18,218 nucleotides of DNA from JACMRI01 sp043778625 (lineage in GTDB: Bacteria > Bacteroidota > Bacteroidia > UBA4408), in NCBI GenBank assembly GCA_043778625.1, contig JAYWFU010000090.1, forward strand, positions 1 through 18,218, read 5' to 3'. Each line of letters opens with the position of its first letter. Position 1 is the first letter of the stretch. Under the pieces are notes generated by a model, which worked only from the letters and a program-made list of their open reading frames with translations, made no database searches and was not told the DNA's origin. Made by a program: the position numbers and the translations under genes. Positions 1 to 7,188 of this stretch are shown here, one piece after another.

Positions 1-127
1 CTTTGCCTAATCCTTTCATTAATTCAGGTATTTTTTTACCTCCAAATAATAATAAAACAATACAAGCTATTAATATAATTTCGGGTGTGCCTAAGCCTAG
101 TAGTAAAATTGATGTAAGTATGTTCAT
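1..127 (-). CDS. tatA: Sec-independent (Tat) translocase subunit TatA, 5' part
   Basis: The reverse strand from 127 reads 42 residues starting MNILTSILLLGLGTPEIILI and continuing with one hydrophobic helix (about residues 5-27), then FGGKKIPELMKGLGK before the window edge. A short transmembrane helix followed by the FGxKKIPEL hinge and start of an amphipathic helix is the TatA/TatB signature. TatA oligomerises in the inner membrane to pass folded proteins carrying twin-arginine signals. The gene is truncated only by the window boundary. It is divergent from the gene at 285. The lack of a TatB-type extension cannot be checked, but Bacteroidota usually carry TatA plus TatC, so TatA is the likelier name. 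Confidence 0.88.
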   Translation of the reverse strand, partial: MNILTSILLLGLGTPEIILIACIVLLLFGGKKIPELMKGLGK

Positions 128-165
128 TTTATGGTGTTTTTTTAAATTAAAAGTTTAATTATTTA

Positions 166-173
166 CAAAAATA
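166..173 (-). promoter_or_regulatory. possible -7 box (TAnnTTTG) of tatA
   Basis: On the minus strand this reads TATTTTTG, matching the Bacteroidota -7 consensus, 38 nt upstream of the tatA start codon. No TTTG -33 element is seen at the expected 18-21 nt spacing, so this is tentative. Confidence 0.3.
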
Positions 174-255
174 AACTTATTTACCGAAAGTAGCGTTATT
201 AAATTAATTATTGGCAGTAATGAGGTAAGTGTAGTGGTATGCAAAATAATAAGGC

Positions 256-263
256 TATTTTTG
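256..263 (+). promoter_or_regulatory. possible -7 box (TAnnTTTG) of the 285-5525 gene cluster
   Basis: TATTTTTG lies 21 nt upstream of the TTG start at 285, a normal distance for a short leader. The -33 side is poor: no TTTG at 18-21 nt upstream. Together with the tatA box it makes 128-284 a divergent promoter region, with nothing else recognised in it. Confidence 0.3.
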
Positions 264-284
264 AGATAATAAATAACACAATAA

Positions 285-728
285 TTGACAACTCTTAACT
301 TACCTACTTATACGCCAATTATGTCGCCCATGGGCGATGCTATATTTGACCCTATACGCAACAAAAACTTTGTGCTTACGCCAGAGGAGTGGGTACGCCA
401 GCATGTGTTAAATTATTTGGTGCATCACTTAGGGTATCCAGCGGGGCGCATTGCAGTAGAGCGAGAGTTGAAATACAACCAACTTAAACGTAGGTTTGAT
501 ATATTAATATACGATGCACAGCTAAAGCCTTACTTAATAGTGGAGTGTAAGGCACATGATATAGCTATTACGCAACAAACATTTAACCAAATAGCTATGT
601 ACAATAAGGTGGTGCAAGCTAAAGTATTGGTAGTAACCAATGGCATTACACATTATTGTAGTATATTTAACCCAATAAAAAAAAACTATGAATTCACTAA
701 CGAAATACCTGCTTACACTATTTACTAG
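285..728 (+). CDS. HsdR N-terminal-like (PD-(D/E)xK nuclease-fold) small protein
   Basis: This 147-aa protein resembles the stand-alone type I restriction enzyme R N-terminal domain proteins (HSDR_N family) of Bacteroidota. Seen: FDPIRNKNFVLTPEEWVRQH near the N-terminus, then RFDILIYD (D72) followed by LIVECKA (E87, K89), the D...ExK arrangement of the nuclease fold. No helicase or specificity domain follows, so it is not a restriction enzyme as such; its cellular role is not established. The start is TTG: the preceding in-frame codon is a TAA, and the first ATG (321) would remove the LNLPTY segment that I recall as conserved at the start of this family. The last 41 bp overlap the protease gene in another frame. 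Confidence 0.8.
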   Translation: MTTLNLPTYTPIMSPMGDAIFDPIRNKNFVLTPEEWVRQHVLNYLVHHLGYPAGRIAVERELKYNQLKRRFDILIYDAQLKPYLIVECKAHDIAITQQTFNQIAMYNKVVQAKVLVVTNGITHYCSIFNPIKKNYEFTNEIPAYTIY

Positions 729-3441
729 TGTAGTATATGTAACTGCAATTGCACAAGTAAATTATGTGCCTAACACACTTATTATTAAAGTAAAACCTAA
801 GTATAGAGCGGAATGTAGAGCTGATGGCATAACTAACCTAGGCTTTACAACTACTACTAACAACTTACAACTTACCAGCGTAAAGCAACTATTTAGCAAA
901 AGTAAAGCGGTGCAAGACTGGGATAGAGCATGCGTTAATTGTGTAGATATATCATTAATTTACGAATTAAAATATAATGCCAAGTTGCCTATACACAAAG
1001 CCATTGCGCAGTTAGTGGCAAGTGGTGTGTTGGAGTATGCTGAGGTTAAGCATATACATCAAGTACAGTACACGCCTAACGACCCTTTTAAAACTAATCA
1101 ATACTACATTACTGACACCACACGTATGGCTATGTACAAGGCGTGGGGCGTAAACAAAGGCGATACCAACGTAGTAATAGGTATTGTAGATACTGGAAGC
1201 GATTGGGCGCACGAGGATTTACAAGGTAATATGAAAAACAATTACAACGACCCTATTAACGGTACTGATGACGATATGGACGGCTACACGGATAACTTTA
1301 GAGGTTGGGACGTGTATGATAACGATAACGACCCTTACGGCCCTTATGGCCACGGCACATTGTGTGCAGGCATTGCGGCAGCAACTACCAATAATAACAA
1401 AGGCGTAAGTGGTGTAGGATTTAATTGTAAATTTTTGCCTATTAAAATAGGTAACGCACAAGGGTATTTGGGTAACGAGTACGAGGGAGTAGTGTATGCC
1501 GCCGACCACGGTTGTAGCATTATTAACTGCTCGTGGGGTGGGGTAGGAGCAACATCGCAGTATGGGTTAGATGTAATTAAATACGCCACCTATAACCGCA
1601 ACGCCTTAATAATAGGTGCTGCAGGCAATAAGGGAAACGAACTGGAGTATTATCCTGCATCGTACAACGACGTTATATCAGTAGCTAATGTAGATAATAT
1701 GGATACAAAATTTATAGGCTCTACCTATAATTACAAGGTAGATGTTAGTGCGCCAGGCACGGCTATATATACCACTTTTGTAGGCAATATTTATGGTGGT
1801 AATGGTACTAATGGTACGGCTTCGGGTACATCGTTTGCGGCACCTATGGTAGCAGGTATGGCGGGTTTGTTGCGGGCACAATTCCCTAACGACGATGCAG
1901 AAACTATTGCGCAACGAATTAAGGCTAGTACTGATAATATTTACGGAACCAACTTTCAATACTTTGATAAGTTAGGTACAGGCCGCATTAATGCCTACAA
2001 AGCACTTACACAAAACGATGCGTGGGTAGCCTTTGCTACTACACAAATTACCAGTGAAAACTATACCAGTAACGATACGCTTACGGTAAAGTTTACGCTT
2101 AAAAATTATATTGCCCAGGCTACCAATATTAGTGTTACGGCCAGTAGCACCTCCCCTTATTTACAAGGTATTACCACTACTTACACACACGTTGCGGCTG
2201 CCGTTGGCGATACATTTGGCAATACGAACACGGTGGGCATACAATTTAAAATAGTAGGTAACATTCCGTTTAATACATTAGCACCAGTACGCCTAGCGAT
2301 AGTTGGTAACGGCAAGGCATTGGGTACTGAGGTAATGTTAGTTACCCTTAACCCCGACTACGTAACTATTACTAACAACACCATTGCTACCACTATAACC
2401 AGTAATGGCAGTAATGGTTATACTAATAACAACACACGTAATGGGGTAGGGTTTCAATATAAGGGAAACAATGCGCTTTACGAAAGTTCGTTTATGTTAA
2501 GTAATAAATGGCAACAAACCGCTGATGGATTTAGAGTTGCAACCACTAACGACACTGATTGGGTGCGCACTAACGGAGTTAAAACAATACCCAGTGTTAG
2601 TGCTAATTATACTGCGTATGAAAGCCAATATAACAACACTACCCAATATAATGTAGTGGTGCGTGAGCAAACATTATTACCAAAAACTACTACTAATTAT
2701 GTAATAAAGCGTTATACAATTACCAATACCAACAATGTTAATTTAGTTAATGGTTACGCAGGTATCATGGCCGATTGGGATATTGGCAACGCCCTAAATA
2801 AAGGCAATGTAAATAGTACTAAACAATTAGGTTATGCCTACAACCCCACTACATTAACCGCTGCGGGTGTTAAGGTACTGAGTGTAATTAATGGTGCAAA
2901 TAAATTTCACACTTATCATATTGATAATGTAACTGCAGGTGCTGGAGGTATTGATATTAGTGGCGTTAAAGGCTTTAGCGATAGTTTAAAATATGTAGCA
3001 TTAAGCACTAATCGCTTTACTGCGGGTGGTGGCACTGCGCAAGGTAACGATGTGCTAAATTGCACATCTGTTGGGCCATTTACACTAAATGTAGGAGATA
3101 GCATTACGCTTGATTTTGCATTATTAATAGCTGATAACGAACAAGAGCTACTAACCCTAAGCGACACGGCACAGGCGCATTACAACAATTTTTTGATAGC
3201 TAATGCAATTGTAAATAAGGTGGTAAATAACCAGTTAATAATTTACCCTAACCCTGTACACGATGTATTAATTATTGCAAATAGTGACGCAACTACATTA
3301 CAAAATAGTACCATAACAAACGCGTATGGGCAAGTGTATAATTGCACCGTAACCAGCCAAGGTATTAATGTAGCAGGGCTTGTGGCAGGTATGTACTATG
3401 TGCGCTACGGCACTACTTATTTAAAATTTATTAAACAATAA
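688..3441 (+). CDS. secreted subtilisin-like serine protease (S8) with type IX secretion signal
   Basis: 917 aa. Residues 1-22 form a Sec signal peptide (hydrophobic core ending AIAQ). Residues 25-130 look like an inhibitor-type propeptide. The S8 catalytic domain (about 140-440) shows the full triad: D168 in GIVDTGS, H222 in GHGT, oxyanion N314 in AAGN, and S382 in GTSFAAP. Residues 450-560 look like a CARDB-type beta domain; 560-845 are Asn/Thr-rich and unassigned. The last ~68 residues start IIYPNPVHDVLII and end YLKFIKQ, a type A C-terminal sorting domain, so export is by Sec then the type IX system to the surface or medium. The start at 688 is required for the signal peptide, giving a 41-bp overlap with the upstream gene. 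Substrate unknown. Confidence 0.95.
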   Translation: MNSLTKYLLTLFTSVVYVTAIAQVNYVPNTLIIKVKPKYRAECRADGITNLGFTTTTNNLQLTSVKQLFSKSKAVQDWDRACVNCVDISLIYELKYNAKLPIHKAIAQLVASGVLEYAEVKHIHQVQYTPNDPFKTNQYYITDTTRMAMYKAWGVNKGDTNVVIGIVDTGSDWAHEDLQGNMKNNYNDPINGTDDDMDGYTDNFRGWDVYDNDNDPYGPYGHGTLCAGIAAATTNNNKGVSGVGFNCKFLPIKIGNAQGYLGNEYEGVVYAADHGCSIINCSWGGVGATSQYGLDVIKYATYNRNALIIGAAGNKGNELEYYPASYNDVISVANVDNMDTKFIGSTYNYKVDVSAPGTAIYTTFVGNIYGGNGTNGTASGTSFAAPMVAGMAGLLRAQFPNDDAETIAQRIKASTDNIYGTNFQYFDKLGTGRINAYKALTQNDAWVAFATTQITSENYTSNDTLTVKFTLKNYIAQATNISVTASSTSPYLQGITTTYTHVAAAVGDTFGNTNTVGIQFKIVGNIPFNTLAPVRLAIVGNGKALGTEVMLVTLNPDYVTITNNTIATTITSNGSNGYTNNNTRNGVGFQYKGNNALYESSFMLSNKWQQTADGFRVATTNDTDWVRTNGVKTIPSVSANYTAYESQYNNTTQYNVVVREQTLLPKTTTNYVIKRYTITNTNNVNLVNGYAGIMADWDIGNALNKGNVNSTKQLGYAYNPTTLTAAGVKVLSVINGANKFHTYHIDNVTAGAGGIDISGVKGFSDSLKYVALSTNRFTAGGGTAQGNDVLNCTSVGPFTLNVGDSITLDFALLIADNEQELLTLSDTAQAHYNNFLIANAIVNKVVNNQLIIYPNPVHDVLIIANSDATTLQNSTITNAYGQVYNCTVTSQGINVAGLVAGMYYVRYGTTYLKFIKQ

Positions 3442-3460
3442 TTACCTTATAACCTTACTA

Positions 3461-3766
3461 TTGAAAGCACCGAGCAATAAATATAATAGCGAACAAATAA
3501 TAGATATAACACGCCTACTTAAAGCAATGGCGCACCCCGAACGGTTAATAATTGTAAAACTAATTGACCAACATAAAACGTTAAATGTAACCAACATTTA
3601 CACCCGCTTACACTTGGAGCAAGCCGTGGTATCGCACCACTTAACGCTACTAAAAAGTGCAGGAGTATTAGTAGCCAAAAAAGATGGTAAGGTAGCTAAC
3701 TACTCCTTAGCCACTACTAAGGTTAGCGGGTTGCTCACGGCTATTGATAAATTAATAAAAGTTTAA
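3461..3766 (+). CDS. ArsR-fold winged helix transcriptional regulator
   Basis: 101 aa, typical ArsR/SmtB length. Seen: helix with LLKAMAHPERLIIVKLI (20-36), a helix-turn-helix with recognition segment EQAVVSHHLTLLKSAGVL (53-70), then the wing KKDGKVANYSL (73-83). There is no cysteine anywhere, so the thiol-based arsenic/cadmium/zinc sensing sites of classical members are absent; the ligand, if any, is unknown. The start is TTG at 3461: between the in-frame TAA at 3422 and this codon there is no ATG or GTG, while the first internal ATG (residue 22) would cut into the DNA-binding fold. It follows the protease by 19 nt and precedes the response regulator by 19 nt. Confidence 0.88.
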   Translation: MKAPSNKYNSEQIIDITRLLKAMAHPERLIIVKLIDQHKTLNVTNIYTRLHLEQAVVSHHLTLLKSAGVLVAKKDGKVANYSLATTKVSGLLTAIDKLIKV

Positions 3767-3785
3767 CTACACACCACAAATAACC

Positions 3786-4946
3786 ATGAGTAAAATATTA
3801 ATAATTGATGATGAAAAAAGTATTCGTAATGCACTACGTGATATTTTAGAATACGAAAAACACGAAATTACCGAAGCCGTTGATGGGCTTGAAGGTTATA
3901 ACAAAATAGTAGCCGACAAATACGATGTAGTACTCTGCGATATTAAAATGCCTAAGATGGACGGTATGGAATTATTGCAAAAATTACACAAGGAAGATCT
4001 AGACGTATCAATAATAATGATGAGCGGACACGGTAGTATTGAAACTGCTGTAGAGGCTGTAAAACATGGTGCATACGACTTTATACAAAAACCATTAGAC
4101 CTTAACCGACTGTTAGTAACCCTGCGTAATGCGTTGGATAAAACATCGTTAATAAAAGAGACCAAACAATTAAAAAAGAAAATAATTAAGGGCGCATCGC
4201 ACATTGTGGGCGAAAGTGAATTAATTATTAAAGTTAAAGAAATGATTGACCGTGTGGCCGTGACCGATGCACGTGTACTAATTACTGGGTCTAACGGCAC
4301 AGGTAAAGAACTAGTGGCAAGGCAATTACACGAAAAAAGTAATAGATGTGACGCTCCGTTAGTGGAGGTAAACTGTGCAGCAATACCTACCGAACTTATT
4401 GAGAGCGAATTATTTGGGCACGAAAAGGGTGCGTTTACATCGGCCGTGGCACAGCGTAAAGGTAAGTTTGAAATGGCTGAAGGCGGTACATTATTTTTGG
4501 ACGAAATTGGCGATATGAGCCTTAGTGCGCAAGCCAAGGTGTTGCGTGCCTTGCAAGAAAGTAAAATAACACGTGTAGGGGGCGACAAAGAAATAAAAGT
4601 AAATGTGCGAGTGCTTGCGGCTACTAACAAAAACTTACGTAAAGAAATTGAAAACGGAAATTTTAGAGAAGATTTATACCACCGCCTTAGTGTAATTGAA
4701 ATTAAAGTACCCGCCCTTAACGATAGAGTTACTGATATTCCGTTATTGTGTAACCACTTTATGGAGCAGATATGTAACGACTACGGTATAGCTACCAAAG
4801 CTATTGATAACAAGGCGTTAGACGAATTAAAAAAATATAATTGGACAGGTAATATACGTGAGCTACGTAATATAATTGAACGCTTAATTATACTGTGCGA
4901 CAAAAAAATTACTGCCGATGATGTACTTACTTATGCCAAAAAATAA
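3786..4946 (+). CDS. NtrC-like sigma-54-dependent response regulator lacking a Fis domain
   Basis: 386 aa. The receiver domain (1-120) has acidic pocket D8/D9, phosphoacceptor D52 in LCDIKMP, and K102. The AAA+ domain (about 138-380) has Walker A GSNGTGKE (168-175), Walker B GGTLFLDE (233-240), arginine-finger region FREDLYHR (293-300), and sensor II GNIREL (355-360). The sigma-54 contact loop reads GAFTSA (215-220) instead of GAFTGA. The protein ends only about 25 residues after sensor II, so the usual C-terminal Fis helix-turn-helix for enhancer binding is missing. I recall similar truncated forms in Bacteroidota, so this is probably a lineage type rather than damage. No histidine kinase lies nearby; it appears to be an orphan. 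A DNA-binding partner, possibly the adjacent ArsR-fold protein, is speculation. Confidence 0.95.
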   Translation: MSKILIIDDEKSIRNALRDILEYEKHEITEAVDGLEGYNKIVADKYDVVLCDIKMPKMDGMELLQKLHKEDLDVSIIMMSGHGSIETAVEAVKHGAYDFIQKPLDLNRLLVTLRNALDKTSLIKETKQLKKKIIKGASHIVGESELIIKVKEMIDRVAVTDARVLITGSNGTGKELVARQLHEKSNRCDAPLVEVNCAAIPTELIESELFGHEKGAFTSAVAQRKGKFEMAEGGTLFLDEIGDMSLSAQAKVLRALQESKITRVGGDKEIKVNVRVLAATNKNLRKEIENGNFREDLYHRLSVIEIKVPALNDRVTDIPLLCNHFMEQICNDYGIATKAIDNKALDELKKYNWTGNIRELRNIIERLIILCDKKITADDVLTYAKK

Positions 4947-4958
4947 ATAGTACAACCA

Positions 4959-5525
4959 ATGCACAACATCGAGCCTCACTACAATTGGCAACATTATTAT
5001 AACTCGCAAGACGATGCGTTGTCGCCGTTTTACGAACGTGAATATAGCGAGTTTGAGTACAGCAATCATATTTACAATTTTGTAATACACCCACAGTGGG
5101 ACGATATGGGAAGCAGTACCTTGTACCTAAAAATATTGTTTGTTGATTATAACCAACATTGCGCAATAGTAGAGTTAATAGGCGAATGGAACGATGCTAT
5201 TGAAAATGATGGTATGATTTTAAAACGAGATGTGGTAGATGCAATGCTACCGCACGGTATTGATAAATATATTGTAATAGGCGAAAACGTATTGAATTTT
5301 CATGCGGCCGACGACTCCTACTACGAGGAGTGGCTAGATGATGTAGCCAATGGCTGGGTAGCTTTTGTAAATTTTAGACCCCACGTAATTACCGAAATGA
5401 ATGTTGCGAACATTGATAGCTATATTAATATTGGTGGTGAGCTTAACAACCTGCAATGGCGTACCTACCAGCCCATTCAGTTATATAATTTGGTAAATAA
5501 AATTGTGAGTAATAGGTTAATGTAA
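4959..5525 (+). CDS. conserved Bacteroidota protein of unknown function
   Basis: 188 aa, acidic and aromatic-rich, no signal peptide or membrane segment, so cytoplasmic. Conserved-looking blocks are the N-terminal EPHYNWQHYY and SPFYEREYSEFEYSN, HPQWDDMGSSTLYLKIL (44-60), ELIGEWNDAIENDG, and NFHAADDSYYEEW. I recall proteins of this pattern and length as a Bacteroidota-restricted hypothetical family, but no function can be named. It starts 12 nt after the response regulator, so the two are probably cotranscribed, and a strong hairpin follows it. Confidence 0.85.
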   Translation: MHNIEPHYNWQHYYNSQDDALSPFYEREYSEFEYSNHIYNFVIHPQWDDMGSSTLYLKILFVDYNQHCAIVELIGEWNDAIENDGMILKRDVVDAMLPHGIDKYIVIGENVLNFHAADDSYYEEWLDDVANGWVAFVNFRPHVITEMNVANIDSYINIGGELNNLQWRTYQPIQLYNLVNKIVSNRLM

Positions 5526-5527
5526 AA

Positions 5528-5574
5528 TAATTACACCATTTACAACTACAACAGTACTGTAAATGGTGTAATTA
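5528..5574. terminator. bidirectional terminator hairpin between convergent genes
   Basis: A perfect 17-bp inverted repeat (arms 5528-5544 and 5558-5574, 13-nt loop) sits between the stops of the plus-strand gene at 5525 and the minus-strand gene at 5597. The arm core is ATTACACCATTTAC. A T run follows at 5583-5587 on the plus strand. It probably ends both transcription units. Confidence 0.75.
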
Positions 5575-5596
5575 ATACGATACTTTTTAGGTGCTT

Positions 5597-7066
5597 TTAT
5601 TTAAAAGGAATTAGTGTAATGCCTACTGTTACAGGGTATATATCGGGGTTATTAGTTTTGTTAAACAACGTGTTTAAACCATAATTAGCAAACACATTTA
5701 CACCTCTATAACCTGCTCTAACCGTAGCACTAAACTTAAAATCATTCAAGGTATAATCATCTTTAATTTTGTTTTTTACGTTGTGTCCGTTTTGTTGGTA
5801 TATCTGTTTTGTAAATGCGCCATAACGCCAAGCACCTATTATACCTGCGGTTAAATGCCAATTCTTTTTTTCTTTTTTACTGGTGTTAAAATCTAATAAT
5901 AACGGCACAGTTATGTAGTTAGCGCGCAACTTATTTTTATCGTATTTGATGCCTGTGTTAATGGTAGTTAGTTGGTTAGTGTCAGGGAATAGCGTTACGT
6001 TATTTTTAAAGCTATAATTAGCAAACTCAAGCCCTGCGCCTGTTACTATGTTTATTTTGTGTTTGTATAGGCTAAATCCTTTTTCAAATAAGTTTAGCCC
6101 CATGTGGTACGAGCGACCAGCATTATTGCCCATAAAATTATAATTAGCACCTAAGTCTGTTCCGTTTTTACTAGTTAATAGTCCGTTAAATCCTAGCTCC
6201 ACACCCGCCCAATGGTACCATTGCGAAGCGTTTTTCTTTTTTTTAATACTATCATTCTTAGCATCGTTACCGTCAATAATAATAATGTTTTTATTTTTGA
6301 ATTTAAAGCGAGTAGTATCACTGTCTCCATTTGCATTCATTTCGGCTTTGGCAATTTCAGTATCTTCCTCTTTTTGCGTAACACTTCCTGCACCACTTAC
6401 ATCAATGTTTTTAACAGCGGGGTCTTCTTTAAACGAAATACTTGCCGCACCTGATATTTTAGCATTTAATTCGTTTTTAGCATTTACCTTTCCATGCCCT
6501 GCACCGCTAAGTTTGGCGGTAGTATTTTCGGTTTTTAAATCAATACTTTTTAGTTCGGCAGCACCGCTAATTGTAGTACTATGGTTTTGTGCTGTGCCTG
6601 TTAATTTTAGCTCGGCAGCACCACTTAATTTTGTAGTTAATTCAACTACTTTTAGTTGCATATCGGCCTCGGCAGCACCACTCATTTCAATGTTTAATTT
6701 ATCTTCTACTAACTCGCCATTAGTAATTAATTCAGCCGAACCTGACAGCTTAATACTGTTAATAATAGGTGCGTCAACGTACACATTTACTTTTGTGTTT
6801 TTAGTTGACTTCCCATTAGTACTTAATACCAGCTTATCATTTTTAACTTCAGTGGTTATATTACTTTGATTTTCGGTGCTAGTTTCTACTATAATTTTAG
6901 TAGTAGCATTATCAGTAATTATTACATTAAATATTCCTGCCGCTTCAACGCCTGTAAATGCTTGCGTTGCAATTTCTTTTTTTATTACATCGTTAGTTTG
7001 TGCTAGTGCTGTTAGGCTCGTTATTGCTAGTGTTGTGGCTGTTAATAATAGTTGTGTAGTATACAT
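5597..7066 (-). CDS. head-GIN domain (DUF2807-type) protein fused to outer-membrane beta-barrel
   Basis: 489 aa with signal peptide 1-22 (cut after ALA, before QTND). Residues 30-230 form a head-GIN domain: seven turns each carrying an SGxA/SGAG motif at 108, 129, 148, 167, 187, 205 and 224, spaced 18-21 residues, as expected for a beta-helix. A charged linker (230-280, with KKKK) leads to a C-terminal half (283-489) of alternating aromatic/polar strands ending VTVGITLIPFK, typical of a Bacteroidota outer-membrane barrel. So the N-terminal helix is probably held at the outer membrane by the barrel. The role is unknown (adhesin-like or envelope structural). It lies 122 bp downstream of the anti-sigma gene and has its own ECF-like promoter. 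Confidence 0.88.
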   Translation of the reverse strand: MYTTQLLLTATTLAITSLTALAQTNDVIKKEIATQAFTGVEAAGIFNVIITDNATTKIIVETSTENQSNITTEVKNDKLVLSTNGKSTKNTKVNVYVDAPIINSIKLSGSAELITNGELVEDKLNIEMSGAAEADMQLKVVELTTKLSGAAELKLTGTAQNHSTTISGAAELKSIDLKTENTTAKLSGAGHGKVNAKNELNAKISGAASISFKEDPAVKNIDVSGAGSVTQKEEDTEIAKAEMNANGDSDTTRFKFKNKNIIIIDGNDAKNDSIKKKKNASQWYHWAGVELGFNGLLTSKNGTDLGANYNFMGNNAGRSYHMGLNLFEKGFSLYKHKINIVTGAGLEFANYSFKNNVTLFPDTNQLTTINTGIKYDKNKLRANYITVPLLLDFNTSKKEKKNWHLTAGIIGAWRYGAFTKQIYQQNGHNVKNKIKDDYTLNDFKFSATVRAGYRGVNVFANYGLNTLFNKTNNPDIYPVTVGITLIPFK

Positions 7067-7116
7067 TAGTTCTGTTTTTTTAGGGTTAATTATTTTTTTA
7101 ATTTAGTACTTAACTA

Positions 7117-7132
7117 TTAACACGTCTGTTAA
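7117..7132. promoter_or_regulatory. small inverted repeat in the leader of the head-GIN gene
   Basis: TTAACA-CGTC-TGTTAA: 6-bp arms (7 with the flanking A/T pair) around CGTC, in the ~75-nt leader between the predicted ECF promoter and the start codon. It could be a small stem-loop or an operator; nothing shows which. Confidence 0.3.
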
Positions 7133-7149
7133 TGTTTATTTTTGAATAT

Positions 7150-7174
7150 GACGTATAACTAATTAAAAAGTTAC
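7150..7174 (-). promoter_or_regulatory. ECF-sigma-type promoter of the head-GIN gene
   Basis: On the minus strand: GTAAC (7174-7170), 16 nt, CGTC (7153-7150). AAC at -35 and CGTC at -10 are the classic ECF contacts. The -35 context TGTAACTTTTTAAT is nearly the same as that before the sigma gene at 8703. The head-GIN start codon is about 84 nt downstream. Confidence 0.6.
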
Positions 7175-7188
7175 AACTGTTATTAAAA

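Noticed and set aside
285..728. Part of a type I restriction-modification system
   Set aside because: Only the HsdR-N-type domain is present; no helicase, HsdM or HsdS in the neighbourhood, so a stand-alone family member is more likely.
3896..4630. 244-codon open frame on the minus strand inside the response regulator gene
   Set aside because: It runs opposite to a complete NtrC-like protein with all motifs; Ser/Leu-rich composition and no recognisable domain mark it as a shadow.
6285..6869. 194-codon open frame on the plus strand opposite the head-GIN gene
   Set aside because: Its hydrophobic, Ser/Ala/Pro-rich text comes from the antisense of the repeated SGAAEL units; no start signal or homology is evident.
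7117..7132. A third ECF promoter from the CGTC in the inverted repeat
   Set aside because: CGTC there is on the plus strand and there is no GTAAC at the right distance for either flanking gene.
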